Part shown: positions 4,520-10,811 of the stretch, piece after piece
Position numbering within the stretch: the first letter of the stretch is position 1
How the letters are laid out: every line of letters starts with the position of its first letter
Source: a virus
IMG/VR virus record: IMGVR_UViG_3300034190_002505
Coordinates: 1-25,345 of that record
Reading direction: 5' to 3' (one strand)
Length of the DNA stretch: 25,345 nt
Notes under the pieces: model-generated
Told to the model about the DNA's origin: nothing
What the model saw: the letters and a program-made list of their open reading frames with translations, nothing else
The model's database searches: none
Program-made: the position numbers and the translations under genes

Positions 4520-4883
4520 AACATAATTATTACAGTGTTTTAACTGGTATAAAATCTGAAGCTAATTGATCAACGCATATTGATAGGGCACAGACGACCA
4601 GGGAGGTTTAAGTAATAATATTGAGTAACGCAGGAAACCTTTTACATATACGCTCAAGATTGGACTGGATACGGAACAAGTAGATCCTCCTGAATTAACA
4701 GATGTTATCAGTCCTTGCTAGAAATACACTGTCTTGAGGAAATTGTAATAAAAACTGTTCCAGAGCATAGGAAACCCCTAAAGCTCAAGGACTTTGCGTA
4801 TTAACTTTTTAAGTAATAAAGTTGTTTATATAAGTATTGTCTGTCTGAAATGTCTATTAGTTTATTCTAATAGGCATTTTTTT
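4520..4883 (+). ncRNA. Candidate structured noncoding RNA, about 360 nt
   Basis: The stretch has no supportable ORF but is bounded by a promoter and a strong terminator. Five mutually compatible helices can be drawn. A basal stem joins AAG-TAAT-ACGCA (4559-4577) with TGCGT-ATTA-CTT (4795-4807). Inside it are AGGTTT/AAACCT (4604-4609, 4635-4640), CTCAAGA/TCTTGAG (4653-4659, 4732-4738) enclosing GGACTG/CAGTCC (4662-4667, 4709-4714), and a hairpin GAGC-TAGG/CCTA-GCTC (4763-4786) with loop AAACC. This makes a multibranch junction. GTCCTTG/CAAGGAC (4711-4717, 4786-4792) and GGAACA/TGTTCC (4673-4678, 4756-4761) would be alternative or pseudoknot pairings. I compared it mentally with RNase P RNA, tmRNA, 6S RNA and group I introns and saw none of their signature sequences. 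Function unknown. Confidence 0.65.
4851..4883 (+). terminator. Rho-independent terminator of the structured RNA
   Basis: TGTCTATTAG and CTAATAGGCA form a 10-bp stem (one G-U pair) with a TTTATT loop and seven U residues. It separates the RNA from the operon that begins at 4943. Confidence 0.9.
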
Positions 4884-4892
4884 GTAAAAACA

Positions 4893-4924
4893 TTTGTGAG
4901 TTATATTCTTTTGTTATACATTAG
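4893..4924 (+). promoter_or_regulatory. Promoter of the 4943 operon
   Basis: TTTG (4893-4896), a 20-bp spacer and TACATTAG followed by C (4917-4925). The expected leader is about 13 nt to the ATG at 4943. It lies 9 bp after the RNA terminator's U-tract. Confidence 0.65.
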
Positions 4925-4942
4925 CAGAAACAAATACAAATT

Positions 4943-5290
4943 ATGACAGAAGCTTTGAATACAAAAGACGATATAAAGGAGATTAAAGAAGTTCTTGACA
5001 AGAGACAAGACATATCTGAGATAGCCAAGTCCATAAGAATAGCTCCATCTAAGAGAGCTGTACTAGGTCTAAGTAAAGACCTACTCTTAAAACACAATGC
5101 ACTTATTTTTCACAAAGGATCTTCTTTATCATCTACACAACGTAAGATGATACAAGAGAGAATTGCCTATGGAATAAATAAAGGTACTATTCAACCATCA
5201 GAGGTTGCAGCTGAGGTAAACAAACTTAATGCCTTGATTCAAGGAGAACTTGTAAAGCTATCTAAAGATGATAATAGTATCACTGAGTAA
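4943..5290 (+). CDS. Hypothetical protein, 115 aa
   Basis: The protein is largely helical by appearance: an acidic and basic N-terminal coil (residues 5-30, Asp/Glu/Lys repeats), a basic segment (Pro-Ser-Lys-Arg-Ala), and a C-terminal helix-rich half with Ser-Ser-Thr-Gln-Arg-Lys-Met. It has no membrane segment, no cysteine and no catalytic motif. It is the first gene of the long operon that leads to the chaperonin. The next ORF starts within its last 23 bases in another frame. I do not recognise a family; a DNA-binding or scaffolding role would be speculation. Confidence 0.75.
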   Translation: MTEALNTKDDIKEIKEVLDKRQDISEIAKSIRIAPSKRAVLGLSKDLLLKHNALIFHKGSSLSSTQRKMIQERIAYGINKGTIQPSEVAAEVNKLNALIQGELVKLSKDDNSITE

Positions 5291-5510
5291 TAAAACTAAT
5301 TTACAAGGAAAGATTAATAGCATCCTGGACACTGCTAAGCAACTGAAGGAAACAGCAGTTGTTATAATGGTTTCTAGAGAAGATTACATTTATACAACAA
5401 CATTCTTTAAGGATCACAAAGCAATACAGAAGATAATGGTAGGTGGTCAAACATTCTACATTATCAGGGAGATGAGAGTGGAATTAAAACCAATAGATTT
5501 TTATGTTTGA
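5268..5510 (+). CDS. Hypothetical protein, 80 aa
   Basis: The ATG at 5268 lies inside the end of the previous gene; no later ATG gives a protein-like N-terminus, so the 23-bp overlap is accepted. The product alternates a helix (residues 13-29) with beta strands (VVIMVSRED, TFYIIREMRVEL), like a small alpha/beta domain with exposed acidic residues. It ends Pro-Ile-Asp-Phe-Tyr-Val, and the following ORF starts inside its last codons. Function is unknown. Genes from here to 8925 are nearly all overlapped by 1-23 bp, implying one transcript and coupled translation. Confidence 0.65.
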   Translation: MIIVSLSNKTNLQGKINSILDTAKQLKETAVVIMVSREDYIYTTTFFKDHKAIQKIMVGGQTFYIIREMRVELKPIDFYV

Positions 5511-5649
5511 TGGAATAACAATAACAAAGAAAGGTGGAGGTCTTGTACTGATAATAGACAATGAGCATCTCACATTAAGACTGTATTTTAACCATTGGAC
5601 ATTTGAAGTTAAAGACTTTAAGTATTCCATTAAACAAGAACAGAAATGA
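5503..5649 (+). CDS. Small hypothetical protein, 48 aa
   Basis: This ORF starts at an ATG overlapping the end of the upstream gene by 8 bp and ends in an ATGA overlap with the next. The product (begins MFDGITITKKGGGLVLIID) looks like a few beta strands with the aromatic stretch Leu-Tyr-Phe-Asn-His-Trp-Thr-Phe, then a charged C-terminus. The precise head-to-tail packing on both sides supports its reality despite the small size. No family is recognised. Confidence 0.6.
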   Translation: MFDGITITKKGGGLVLIIDNEHLTLRLYFNHWTFEVKDFKYSIKQEQK

Positions 5650-5771
5650 TAACTGTTAAGGTGAATGATGAAACACTTTCCTGTCCTTACGAGGAGTGGC
5701 TGGCACAAAGAGAGTTTCAGATTATGCAAGAAAAAAGAGTTATGGATCTAATATTAAGAGGAAAATTATGA
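5646..5771 (+). CDS. Small hypothetical protein, 41 aa
   Basis: Coupled by ATGA at both ends. The peptide (begins MITVKVNDETLSCPYEEWL) continues as an amphipathic helix (Gln-Arg-Glu-Phe-Gln-Ile-Met-Gln-Glu-Lys-Arg) and ends Leu-Arg-Gly-Lys-Leu. The strand-then-helix pattern is plausible for a tiny folded protein. An overlapping plus-strand frame from 5696 has no ATG before 5768, and its upstream part is taken to be noncoding. Confidence 0.6.
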   Translation: MITVKVNDETLSCPYEEWLAQREFQIMQEKRVMDLILRGKL

Positions 5772-5881
5772 TAAAGTTTTATTACAGCCCTATAACAGGA
5801 CTAGTATGGTGGAGTATAAATGAAGCTCCAAGTTATGCACAATTCAGTGCCAAAAGAAAAAGAAGAGATAGACATGTCTAA
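5768..5881 (+). CDS. Small basic hypothetical protein, 37 aa
   Basis: The ATG at 5768 overlaps the preceding TGA (ATGA). The product starts MIKFYYSPITGLVWWSI and ends in a strongly basic tail with Lys-Arg-Lys-Arg-Arg-Asp-Arg-His. The same frame is open further upstream, from about 5696, but only with a GTG start in the middle of the previous gene, so the coupled ATG is preferred. The next gene starts within its last codons. Function unknown. Confidence 0.5.
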   Translation: MIKFYYSPITGLVWWSINEAPSYAQFSAKRKRRDRHV

Positions 5882-6098
5882 AGCAAGAGAAATAGCAAGT
5901 GGGTATAAGAACCTATTAAAGAACCAGTTAGGTTTATCTTCTCCAGAGCAGGAGAAGTTATTTGTAGTAAGAAGAGAAATATGTAACGCGTGTGATTATA
6001 GATCAGCCTTAGATGTTTGTATAAAATGTGGATGTCCACTATCAGCAAAAACAAAGAGTCTGAGTCCTCACTCGAAATGCCCAGAAGGATTATGGTAA
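5874..6098 (+). CDS. Small zinc-finger-like protein, 74 aa
   Basis: A helical N-terminus is followed by a cysteine cluster: Cys37-x2-Cys40, Cys49-x2-Cys52-x-Cys54 and Cys69-Pro, in the arrangement CNAC ... CIKCGCPL ... CPEGLW. This matches small Zn-ribbon-like proteins frequent in phages (I recall DUF6171-type sequences, unverified). Two or more zinc-binding Cys pairs suggest nucleic-acid or protein binding. The start at 5874 gives an 8-bp overlap with the previous stop. The alternative ATG at 5820 would add 18 residues and overlap the previous gene by 62 bp, so it is less likely. Confidence 0.75.
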   Translation: MSKAREIASGYKNLLKNQLGLSSPEQEKLFVVRREICNACDYRSALDVCIKCGCPLSAKTKSLSPHSKCPEGLW

Positions 6099-6388
6099 AA
6101 TTTACAGAACATAAGATGACAATCCTTAAAGGTTCTGTTGGTGACTTAGTTACTGAATGGATGACTGATGAGGAAGCAAAAGCTTTTTGGAAAGATCACG
6201 CAATATACGTAGAGGAGTTAAAGGCTAAAGGAGAATATCTTCAACCTGTTGAGCTTACAATGAAAGTAGAGAATGATCCTTTATACGATGAAATAAAGGA
6301 GGATAATTCTCCTGTATGTGAAAGTTATAGATTAGAGATTATTGATATGAGTAAAAACAATTTAGATGGAAAGAGGCACAACATTTAA
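6092..6388 (+). CDS. Hypothetical protein, 98 aa
   Basis: The start at 6092 is chosen because AGAAGGA sits 3-9 bases upstream and the overlap with the zinc-finger gene is 7 bp; an ATG at 6077 would add five residues. The protein has an N-terminal beta section (MVKFTEHKMTILKGSVGD), then a helical and acidic centre (Thr-Asp-Glu-Glu-Ala-Lys-Ala-Phe-Trp-Lys) and a final Arg-Leu-Glu-Ile-Ile-Asp strand. No membrane segment or catalytic motif is seen. It overlaps the next gene by 23 bp. Unknown function. Confidence 0.7.
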   Translation: MVKFTEHKMTILKGSVGDLVTEWMTDEEAKAFWKDHAIYVEELKAKGEYLQPVELTMKVENDPLYDEIKEDNSPVCESYRLEIIDMSKNNLDGKRHNI

Positions 6389-6569
6389 GCTAACCTTTGA
6401 AGAAGAATACTTCAAGCAGAATGATACCCTGGTTATGTCAAATATCAACGTGGTATTAACATCTGGAGTCAAGAAAGTATATGGAGCATGGTATCACAAA
6501 ATAATAAATAGAATAACATTAGGTTACTTCTGTAATTTAAGTTACATTTACAACGTAGAAATATTATGA
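6366..6569 (+). CDS. Hypothetical protein, 67 aa
   Basis: A small beta-rich protein that begins MERGTTFKLTFEEEYFKQND and contains NVVLTSGVKKVYGAWYHKI. Its C-terminal half is hydrophobic and aromatic (Leu-Gly-Tyr-Phe, Tyr-Ile-Tyr-Asn-Val-Glu). I have the impression of a recurring Bacteroidota-phage family, but with no known role. The start ATG is 23 bp inside the previous gene and the stop is shared with the next start (ATGA). Confidence 0.7.
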   Translation: MERGTTFKLTFEEEYFKQNDTLVMSNINVVLTSGVKKVYGAWYHKIINRITLGYFCNLSYIYNVEIL

Positions 6570-6733
6570 TGACAACAATAGAATTAAAGCCAGACGTATT
6601 AGAGTTCTTAAGAACAACAGGAACAGTATGGAGAGATGGTGAGCACGATGAGATATTCGTAGTAGGAGCAACAGTTTATAAACCAACAAATAAAGAAGGA
6701 TTTTACACAGTAGAATTTAGAGAAATACAATAA
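6566..6733 (+). CDS. Small hypothetical protein, 55 aa
   Basis: Two consecutive ATG codons open the frame, the first overlapping the previous stop. The product begins MMTTIELKPDVLEFLRTTG, then has a strand-rich part with Asp-Gly-Glu-His-Asp-Glu-Ile-Phe-Val-Val-Gly-Ala and ends in Phe-Arg-Glu-Ile-Gln. It stops one base before the chaperonin start codon, so it is the immediate upstream partner of the GroEL gene in the operon. No function is recognised. Confidence 0.65.
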   Translation: MMTTIELKPDVLEFLRTTGTVWRDGEHDEIFVVGATVYKPTNKEGFYTVEFREIQ

Positions 6734-6734
6734 A

Positions 6735-8315
6735 ATGACTGAAATTAAATTTGATAGAGAAGTAAGAGATGGCATTAAAGCAGGAGTAGATGCTCTGGCT
6801 AATGCAGTCAAAGTAACATTAGGCCCTAAAGGTCGTAATGTTATCATACATAGATTAAATGGTCAAGATGATCAAGTAACTAAAGATGGTGTCACAGTGG
6901 CAGATGCAATAGAACTTGAGGATGACTTAGAAAACATAGGAGCACAAGTAGTAAAGAAAGTTGCACAGAAGGCTAATAAGAATTCAGGTGACGGAACTAC
7001 AACAGCAACAGTATTAGCACAAGCTATACTAGAGGAAGGGTTAAAACTTGTTACGGCAGGTTATAACCCTTTGGACATTAAGAGAGGCATTGATAAAGCT
7101 ACGGATGTTATAGTTGCTCAGCTTGAGAGGACTAAGATTGAAGTAGCTTTTGACTCACCAATGATAGAACAGATTGCTACTATCTCAGCCAATAATGATC
7201 CTGCCATAGGTAAGATTGTTGCTGAAGCATTTCTCAGTGTGGGAACTGATGGTGCTGTAAGTGTAGAGGAAGGTAGTGGGTTTGAAACTGTTATTAATAA
7301 AGTTGACGGATTACAGTTTGACCGTGGATTATTAACTCCATTCTTCTCTACTTCCCCAGACAAGATAGAAGTTTCTATGCAGAACCCATTAATATTAGTA
7401 GTGGATGGAATGCTTAAAACAAAGGAACAGGCAATAGCAATATTAACTCCAGTAATTGATTCTAGGAGACCTTTATTTATAATTGCTGAAGATATTATAG
7501 GTGATGCATTATCTACTCTTACACTTAATAAATTGAAGGGTGGGCATCAAATAGCTGCTGCTAAAACACCTGGCTTTGGAACATACAGAAAAGAGTTAGC
7601 ATTGGATATAGCAACAGTAGTTGGTGCAGTATTAATACCTGAAGATAAGGTGGATGAAATAAAGCCTGAACATGTTGATGTTTTATTTGGAACAGCTTTA
7701 GCTATAAAGTCAGAACAAATGAGCACAGTAATCATGGGAGGTGTGTCAATAGACGGAGAAGTAGAGAAAAGGGTTAACGAGATTGACTTAAAGCTAACTG
7801 ATAAAAAGCTAACTACTTTCGAGGTAGATAAACTAAATGAAAGGAAAGCTAAATTAGGTGGAGGAGTTGCTGTAATAGAAGTTGGAGCAAAGTCTGAAAT
7901 TGATATGAAAGAATTGAAGGACAGAATTGATGATGCTAAATGTGCCGTAATAGCTGCACTGGAAGAAGGAGTTGTTATCGGTGGAGGATGTGCATTACTT
8001 AACTGTAAAGATCTAGTAGTGAACGTGGTAGAAAATTCCGACGAAAAAATAGGGGTGCAATTGATGATGAAGGCAATCGAAGCACCATTCAGAACGATAT
8101 GTAAGAACGCAGATGTTGGTTCAGATGTGATCATGAATCTAGTGTTAGTTCCAATAGAAAACTATGGATACAACGCTAAGACTAATGATATGGTTGATAT
8201 GGTTGAAGCAGGGATATTAGACCCGAAGAAGGTAACAAGGATAGCCCTTGAGAGTGCTGCCAGTGTGGCAGGAATATTGTTAACCACTGCATGTGCAGTA
8301 ATACAAAAACACTAA
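6735..8315 (+). CDS. groL: Phage-encoded chaperonin GroEL (Hsp60), 526 aa
   Basis: This is a full-length group I chaperonin with equatorial, intermediate and apical domains in the usual order. Nucleotide-site elements are intact: TLGPKGRNVII (28-38), Lys-Asp51-Gly-Val-Thr-Val, GDGTTTAT (85-92, Asp86), Asp400 in the RIDDAK segment and GVVIGGGCAL (412-421). In the apical substrate and co-chaperonin face, the E. coli Tyr199 and Tyr203 positions are Leu199 and Phe203, and Phe204 is kept. Two features are unusual. The C-terminus ends at IQKH without the Gly-Gly-Met tail, and the inter-ring contact position equivalent to E. coli Glu461 is Gly462. It should assist folding of phage (virion) proteins with the GroES-like protein encoded 1.5 kb downstream. 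It starts one base after the previous stop; its TAA overlaps the next ATG. Confidence 0.97.
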   Translation: MTEIKFDREVRDGIKAGVDALANAVKVTLGPKGRNVIIHRLNGQDDQVTKDGVTVADAIELEDDLENIGAQVVKKVAQKANKNSGDGTTTATVLAQAILEEGLKLVTAGYNPLDIKRGIDKATDVIVAQLERTKIEVAFDSPMIEQIATISANNDPAIGKIVAEAFLSVGTDGAVSVEEGSGFETVINKVDGLQFDRGLLTPFFSTSPDKIEVSMQNPLILVVDGMLKTKEQAIAILTPVIDSRRPLFIIAEDIIGDALSTLTLNKLKGGHQIAAAKTPGFGTYRKELALDIATVVGAVLIPEDKVDEIKPEHVDVLFGTALAIKSEQMSTVIMGGVSIDGEVEKRVNEIDLKLTDKKLTTFEVDKLNERKAKLGGGVAVIEVGAKSEIDMKELKDRIDDAKCAVIAALEEGVVIGGGCALLNCKDLVVNVVENSDEKIGVQLMMKAIEAPFRTICKNADVGSDVIMNLVLVPIENYGYNAKTNDMVDMVEAGILDPKKVTRIALESAASVAGILLTTACAVIQKH

Positions 8316-8647
8316 TGATACATGACTTAGGAAAAGAGATTGCAAGAAGGGAGTACTATAATAGAATGGCTCCATTCCCAGTATATGATACAGAAATAAT
8401 AAATGATTTAAAAAAATTAGAAATGATCACATCAAAAGACAACAGTAATAACGAGCCTATCACATTTTGTAAAACATGCTTGTCAATACTTATTAAGACA
8501 ACGACAATGCAAGACACTGGACAAGAAGTTGATTACTGCGTAGCATGTAGCAACACAGACATGGACAGTACACATATCACAGAATGGGAAGATATGTATG
8601 AAGAGAAATACGGAGAAAGATTCTTAACTTCATTAAAGGGGAAGTAA
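8315..8647 (+). CDS. Zinc-ribbon-like hypothetical protein, 110 aa
   Basis: The start ATG overlaps the GroEL stop (TAATG); a GTG at 8291 is in frame but would overlap GroEL by 25 bp. After an N-terminal helical region, residues 52-78 hold two Cys pairs (FCKTC at 51-55 and YCVAC at 74-78), a likely zinc ribbon. An acidic C-terminal helix with Glu-Trp-Glu-Asp-Met-Tyr-Glu-Glu-Lys-Tyr-Gly follows. Similar short two-CxxC proteins are common in phages of this host group by my recollection. Its role is unknown; position right after the chaperonin suggests co-expression rather than a shared mechanism. Confidence 0.75.
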   Translation: MIHDLGKEIARREYYNRMAPFPVYDTEIINDLKKLEMITSKDNSNNEPITFCKTCLSILIKTTTMQDTGQEVDYCVACSNTDMDSTHITEWEDMYEEKYGERFLTSLKGK

Positions 8648-8925
8648 TGATAAACATTCTAAAGCTTGACGGATGGGATGAGGATGGAAAATTAACATTC
8701 TCAAAAGAAGATTCAGTACTAAAGGAATTAGAATTATTTGTGTCAGACCTACACACAAGCGTTGAGAAAGTAAACGAGACGTTAAAAGAGAGCAAGTATA
8801 TTATAGAGAGCTCTATTACGGGAGAGGAAAACGATTATTTAATGCTAGTAAAAATACAATATTATGGCCAAAAGTCAGGGTATGAACATAAAAAGAATTC
8901 ACACAAGCAAACAATCAATATTTAG
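8647..8925 (+). CDS. Hypothetical protein, 92 aa
   Basis: Coupled to the upstream gene by TAATG. The N-terminus (MINILKLDGWDEDGKLTF) looks like a beta hairpin, then residues 22-60 form a charged helix (Lys-Glu-Leu-Glu-Leu-Phe-Val through Val-Asn-Glu-Thr-Leu-Lys-Glu-Ser), followed by a strand and a basic polar tail. The last 60 bases are also the start of the next gene in another frame, a long overlap in this already compressed operon. Unknown function. Confidence 0.65.
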   Translation: MINILKLDGWDEDGKLTFSKEDSVLKELELFVSDLHTSVEKVNETLKESKYIIESSITGEENDYLMLVKIQYYGQKSGYEHKKNSHKQTINI

Positions 8926-9250
8926 ATATTGGCTTGAATTCTTAAAACCATACCATAAATTAAGAAACAAAGAGATAGAGGCGTTGAGCTTACTTCTATA
9001 TTACAGATACGAATTGTCAAGAGACATTTCTGATATGTCAATGGTAGATATGGTTCTGTTCTCTACCCAAACAAGAAACAAGATAAGAGAAGATCTTGGA
9101 GGAATGGAGCAAAAGAACTTCAATAACCTTTTGACATCACTGAGAAAGAAAGGAATAATAATGCCAGGTAATAAGATAAATCCAAAGTTAATACCAAACA
9201 TGACTGAAAATGGATTTAAATTAGTATTTGATTTTGATATTAAGAAATGA
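8864..9250 (+). CDS. Hypothetical protein with winged-helix-like features, 128 aa
   Basis: The N-terminal part is basic and helical (KPYHKLRNKEIEALSLLLYY), the centre contains KIREDLGGMEQKNFNNLLTS, and then come RKKGII and GNKINPKLIP. A helix-turn-helix followed by a basic wing-like hairpin would fit this pattern, and the final strand FKLVFDFDIKK closes the domain. I infer a possible DNA-binding or replication/transcription factor, without a named family. The annotated ATG overlaps the previous gene by 62 bp; a second ATG at 8882 would shorten this and is also possible. The stop overlaps the next start as ATGA. Confidence 0.7.
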   Translation: MAKSQGMNIKRIHTSKQSIFRYWLEFLKPYHKLRNKEIEALSLLLYYRYELSRDISDMSMVDMVLFSTQTRNKIREDLGGMEQKNFNNLLTSLRKKGIIMPGNKINPKLIPNMTENGFKLVFDFDIKK

Positions 9251-9516
9251 AATTCAGCAGAGCAGATGAAATAAAAGTAAAGGAACTTGCCGAAGAGTAC
9301 GGAATAGATGTAAACATCATCAAGCAGATGGTTTCTGCACCGTATGATTTTATTCAAAGCAAGACAAGGGAATTAAACTTTAAAGACAACCTGACTAGGG
9401 AAGAATTCGATTCAGTTAAAAAGAATTTTAATATCCCAGGAATAGGAAAGCTTTATGCATCATATTTCCTTTACGAACAAATTCAGAAAAAAAAGAAAAA
9501 AAAGCTTGGTAGTTAA
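9247..9516 (+). CDS. Hypothetical protein with lysine-rich tail, 89 aa
   Basis: A soluble, mainly helical protein: an N-terminal coil with KVKELAEEYGIDVNIIKQMV, a central segment containing LNFKDNLTREEFDSVKKNFN, and a PGIGKLYASYF motif before a run of six lysines. The IPGIGKL-type stretch looks like a helix cap. The poly-Lys end could contact nucleic acid. The promoter for the next transcription unit has its -33 TTG inside the last codons of this gene (cTTG at 9505-9508). Function is not recognised. Confidence 0.7.
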   Translation: MKFSRADEIKVKELAEEYGIDVNIIKQMVSAPYDFIQSKTRELNFKDNLTREEFDSVKKNFNIPGIGKLYASYFLYEQIQKKKKKKLGS

Positions 9517-9536
9517 TTTTATTTAAATTACTTTAG
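9505..9536 (+). promoter_or_regulatory. Promoter for the 9567-10811 unit
   Basis: CTTG (9505-9508), a 20-bp spacer and TACTTTAG followed by C (9529-9537). The -33 element lies inside the preceding gene's 3' end. The leader to the ATG at 9567 would be about 25 nt and is A-rich, with no Shine-Dalgarno. Confidence 0.62.
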
Positions 9537-9566
9537 CCATAACAATAATAATCAAAATTTTTAAAA

Positions 9567-9791
9567 ATGAGTAAACAAGAAAATGCTTCACCACAGAAGC
9601 CAGGTGCTAATTTATTTATCACAACAGAAGAAATACTTAATGCAACATTACAGTATTTAGCAGGCAAGCCTTATGCAGAAGTTGCACAGTTAATTGACGC
9701 TTTAAAACAATCTCAAGCTCACACTCCAGTAGCAAACATGGAAGTTGTTGATGCAGAAGTAGTAGAAGGGCCAAAAAAGAAAACTAAGTAA
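9567..9791 (+). CDS. Small hypothetical protein, 74 aa
   Basis: A short protein with a polar N-terminal tail (MSKQENASPQKPGANLF), a compact helical centre (TTEEILNATLQYLAGKPYAE, then VAQLIDALKQ), an acidic Val-Asp-Ala-Glu-Val-Val-Glu segment and a basic end (Lys-Lys-Lys-Thr-Lys). This looks like a small two-helix protein with flexible arms. It is first in a three- to four-gene unit with the GroES-like gene, to which it is coupled by TAATG. No family is recognised; a chaperonin-related or capsid-assembly accessory role is only a guess by position. Confidence 0.7.
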   Translation: MSKQENASPQKPGANLFITTEEILNATLQYLAGKPYAEVAQLIDALKQSQAHTPVANMEVVDAEVVEGPKKKTK

Positions 9792-10381
9792 TGAACAAAG
9801 AAGGACAAGTATCAAAGGATTTAGAGGTTATCAAGAGAGAGGAAGCTCGTGACTTAGGTATTCAGGACTTCTTTACTTCAAGAGACAAAAAGAATAGAGG
9901 AACTGAGGGGCTTATAGAAGATGCCTCTCAGACTCTATCTAAAGAGATCAACACTAAAGAAAGACTGTACGATGAGTCAATGATGGTTAATAACCTACCT
10001 ACTCATATAGTACCAATGTTCGGAGGAATATTCCTTACGGCAAGAAGAAATAAAATATCAGAGAATGGAATATATTTACCAACTGCATCTTACGGAAAAG
10101 GAAGTGATACAGATATGGATGTAGATTTCTCTGAAAAACAAGTTGCGTTAGCTTGTGGTCAACATGCTCAACAAGTCAGTCCTGGTATGGAAGTCGTTAT
10201 CAATATGGATAACTTTAAGAAGAAACTTGGAGATACATTGGCTCAGAAGCTTAACAAAGAACATACGTATGAACTACCTATCGAAACTATCGAAGGAGTA
10301 GAGTACCTCTATGTAACAGAAAGAGATATAAAATACATCTCAAATACTAATGGGATTGACTTCCCACAAAAACAAAATTAA
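9791..10381 (+). CDS. GroES-like co-chaperonin with N-terminal extension, 196 aa
   Basis: Residues about 68-184 resemble the Cpn10 fold: an opening strand with THIVPMFGGIFLTARR; ENGIYLP (91-97), in the place of the mobile loop whose hydrophobic tripeptide (Ile94-Tyr95-Leu96) docks on GroEL; QVALACGQHAQQVSPGMEVV (117-136), equivalent to the Val-Gly then Gly-Asp-x-Val strands; and a closing EYLYVTERDIKYI, equivalent to the GroES Ser-Glu-x-Asp-Ile-Leu-Ala-Ile end. Compared with bacterial GroES (about 95 aa) it has a charged N-terminal extension of about 65 residues and an insertion near 141-160. With a phage GroEL 1.5 kb upstream, a co-chaperonin role is likely. It is coupled to the previous gene (TAATG) and abuts the next. 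Assignment rests on motif pattern only. Confidence 0.75.
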   Translation: MNKEGQVSKDLEVIKREEARDLGIQDFFTSRDKKNRGTEGLIEDASQTLSKEINTKERLYDESMMVNNLPTHIVPMFGGIFLTARRNKISENGIYLPTASYGKGSDTDMDVDFSEKQVALACGQHAQQVSPGMEVVINMDNFKKKLGDTLAQKLNKEHTYELPIETIEGVEYLYVTERDIKYISNTNGIDFPQKQN

Positions 10382-10708
10382 ATGTCATTAAAAACAAACT
10401 TATTAAACGTAATTGAAGATGCTTTAGAATTGTCAAAGCAAATTCCACAAACAATAGAAGTTAGAGGTGCTATCAAGCAGCTTATACAAGCAAAGGGATC
10501 AATCTCTCAGGTATCAGAAGAGGAGCTTGATATGATTGCTGAGTCTGTTGAAGGTGAATCATTAGAGTCTTTAAATTCTCAGACTGAAGAGATTATTGAA
10601 GAATTCAAAGAAATGAAAGATGATGTTAAAGAAATGGCTGCATTAGATGCTATTGATGCAATTGATGAAGGTATTATCTCTAGCGTATTATCAGAAGAAG
10701 AGGAGTAA
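10382..10708 (+). CDS. Acidic coiled-coil hypothetical protein, 108 aa
   Basis: The protein begins directly after the GroES-like stop. It is strongly acidic, with an N-terminal helix (MSLKTNLLNVIEDALELSKQ) and long Glu-rich helical stretches (residues 50-85, Glu-Glu-Ile-Ile-Glu-Glu-Phe-Lys-Glu-Met-Lys-Asp), ending in Ser-Glu-Glu-Glu-Glu. This composition resembles phage scaffolding or assembly-helper proteins, but such a label would be inference from position and charge alone. It has no membrane segment and no cysteine. Confidence 0.7.
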   Translation: MSLKTNLLNVIEDALELSKQIPQTIEVRGAIKQLIQAKGSISQVSEEELDMIAESVEGESLESLNSQTEEIIEEFKEMKDDVKEMAALDAIDAIDEGIISSVLSEEEE

Positions 10709-10724
10709 GAGAATTGTTGTTGTG

Positions 10725-10811
10725 ATGATGAATGAAGTAGAGTTGCAGACTGACAATGCAGAAGAGGAAGAAGAAATATTGATATATCATACACTTATGA
10801 GGATAGCCTAA
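10725..10811 (+). CDS. Very small acidic ORF, 28 aa
   Basis: The frame opens with two ATGs (10725, 10728) and encodes a peptide with six Glu in a short stretch followed by a hydrophobic Ile-Leu-Ile-Tyr. The stop codon is part of the left arm of the terminator stem at 10803-10828. Its position within the transcript and protein-like codons favour expression, but the small size makes it uncertain. Confidence 0.4.
   Translation: MMNEVELQTDNAEEEEEILIYHTLMRIA

Noticed and set aside
4559-4883. tRNA, tmRNA or RNase P RNA in the gene-free stretch
   Set aside because: No acceptor/T-arm pattern, no tag-peptide frame and none of the conserved RNase P core sequences could be found.
5696-5767. Upstream extension of the 37-aa ORF from a GTG
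   Set aside because: It overlaps the 41-aa gene, while the ATG at 5768 gives the ATGA coupling used throughout this operon.
6155-6175. Hammerhead-ribozyme-like CTGATGA core
   Set aside because: It lies within the coding frame at 6092-6388, and no matching flanking stems or GAAA strand were found nearby.
7547-8134. 195-codon minus-strand ORF inside GroEL
   Set aside because: A shadow of the conserved chaperonin frame; the Ser/Thr/Pro-rich product is a typical antisense artefact.
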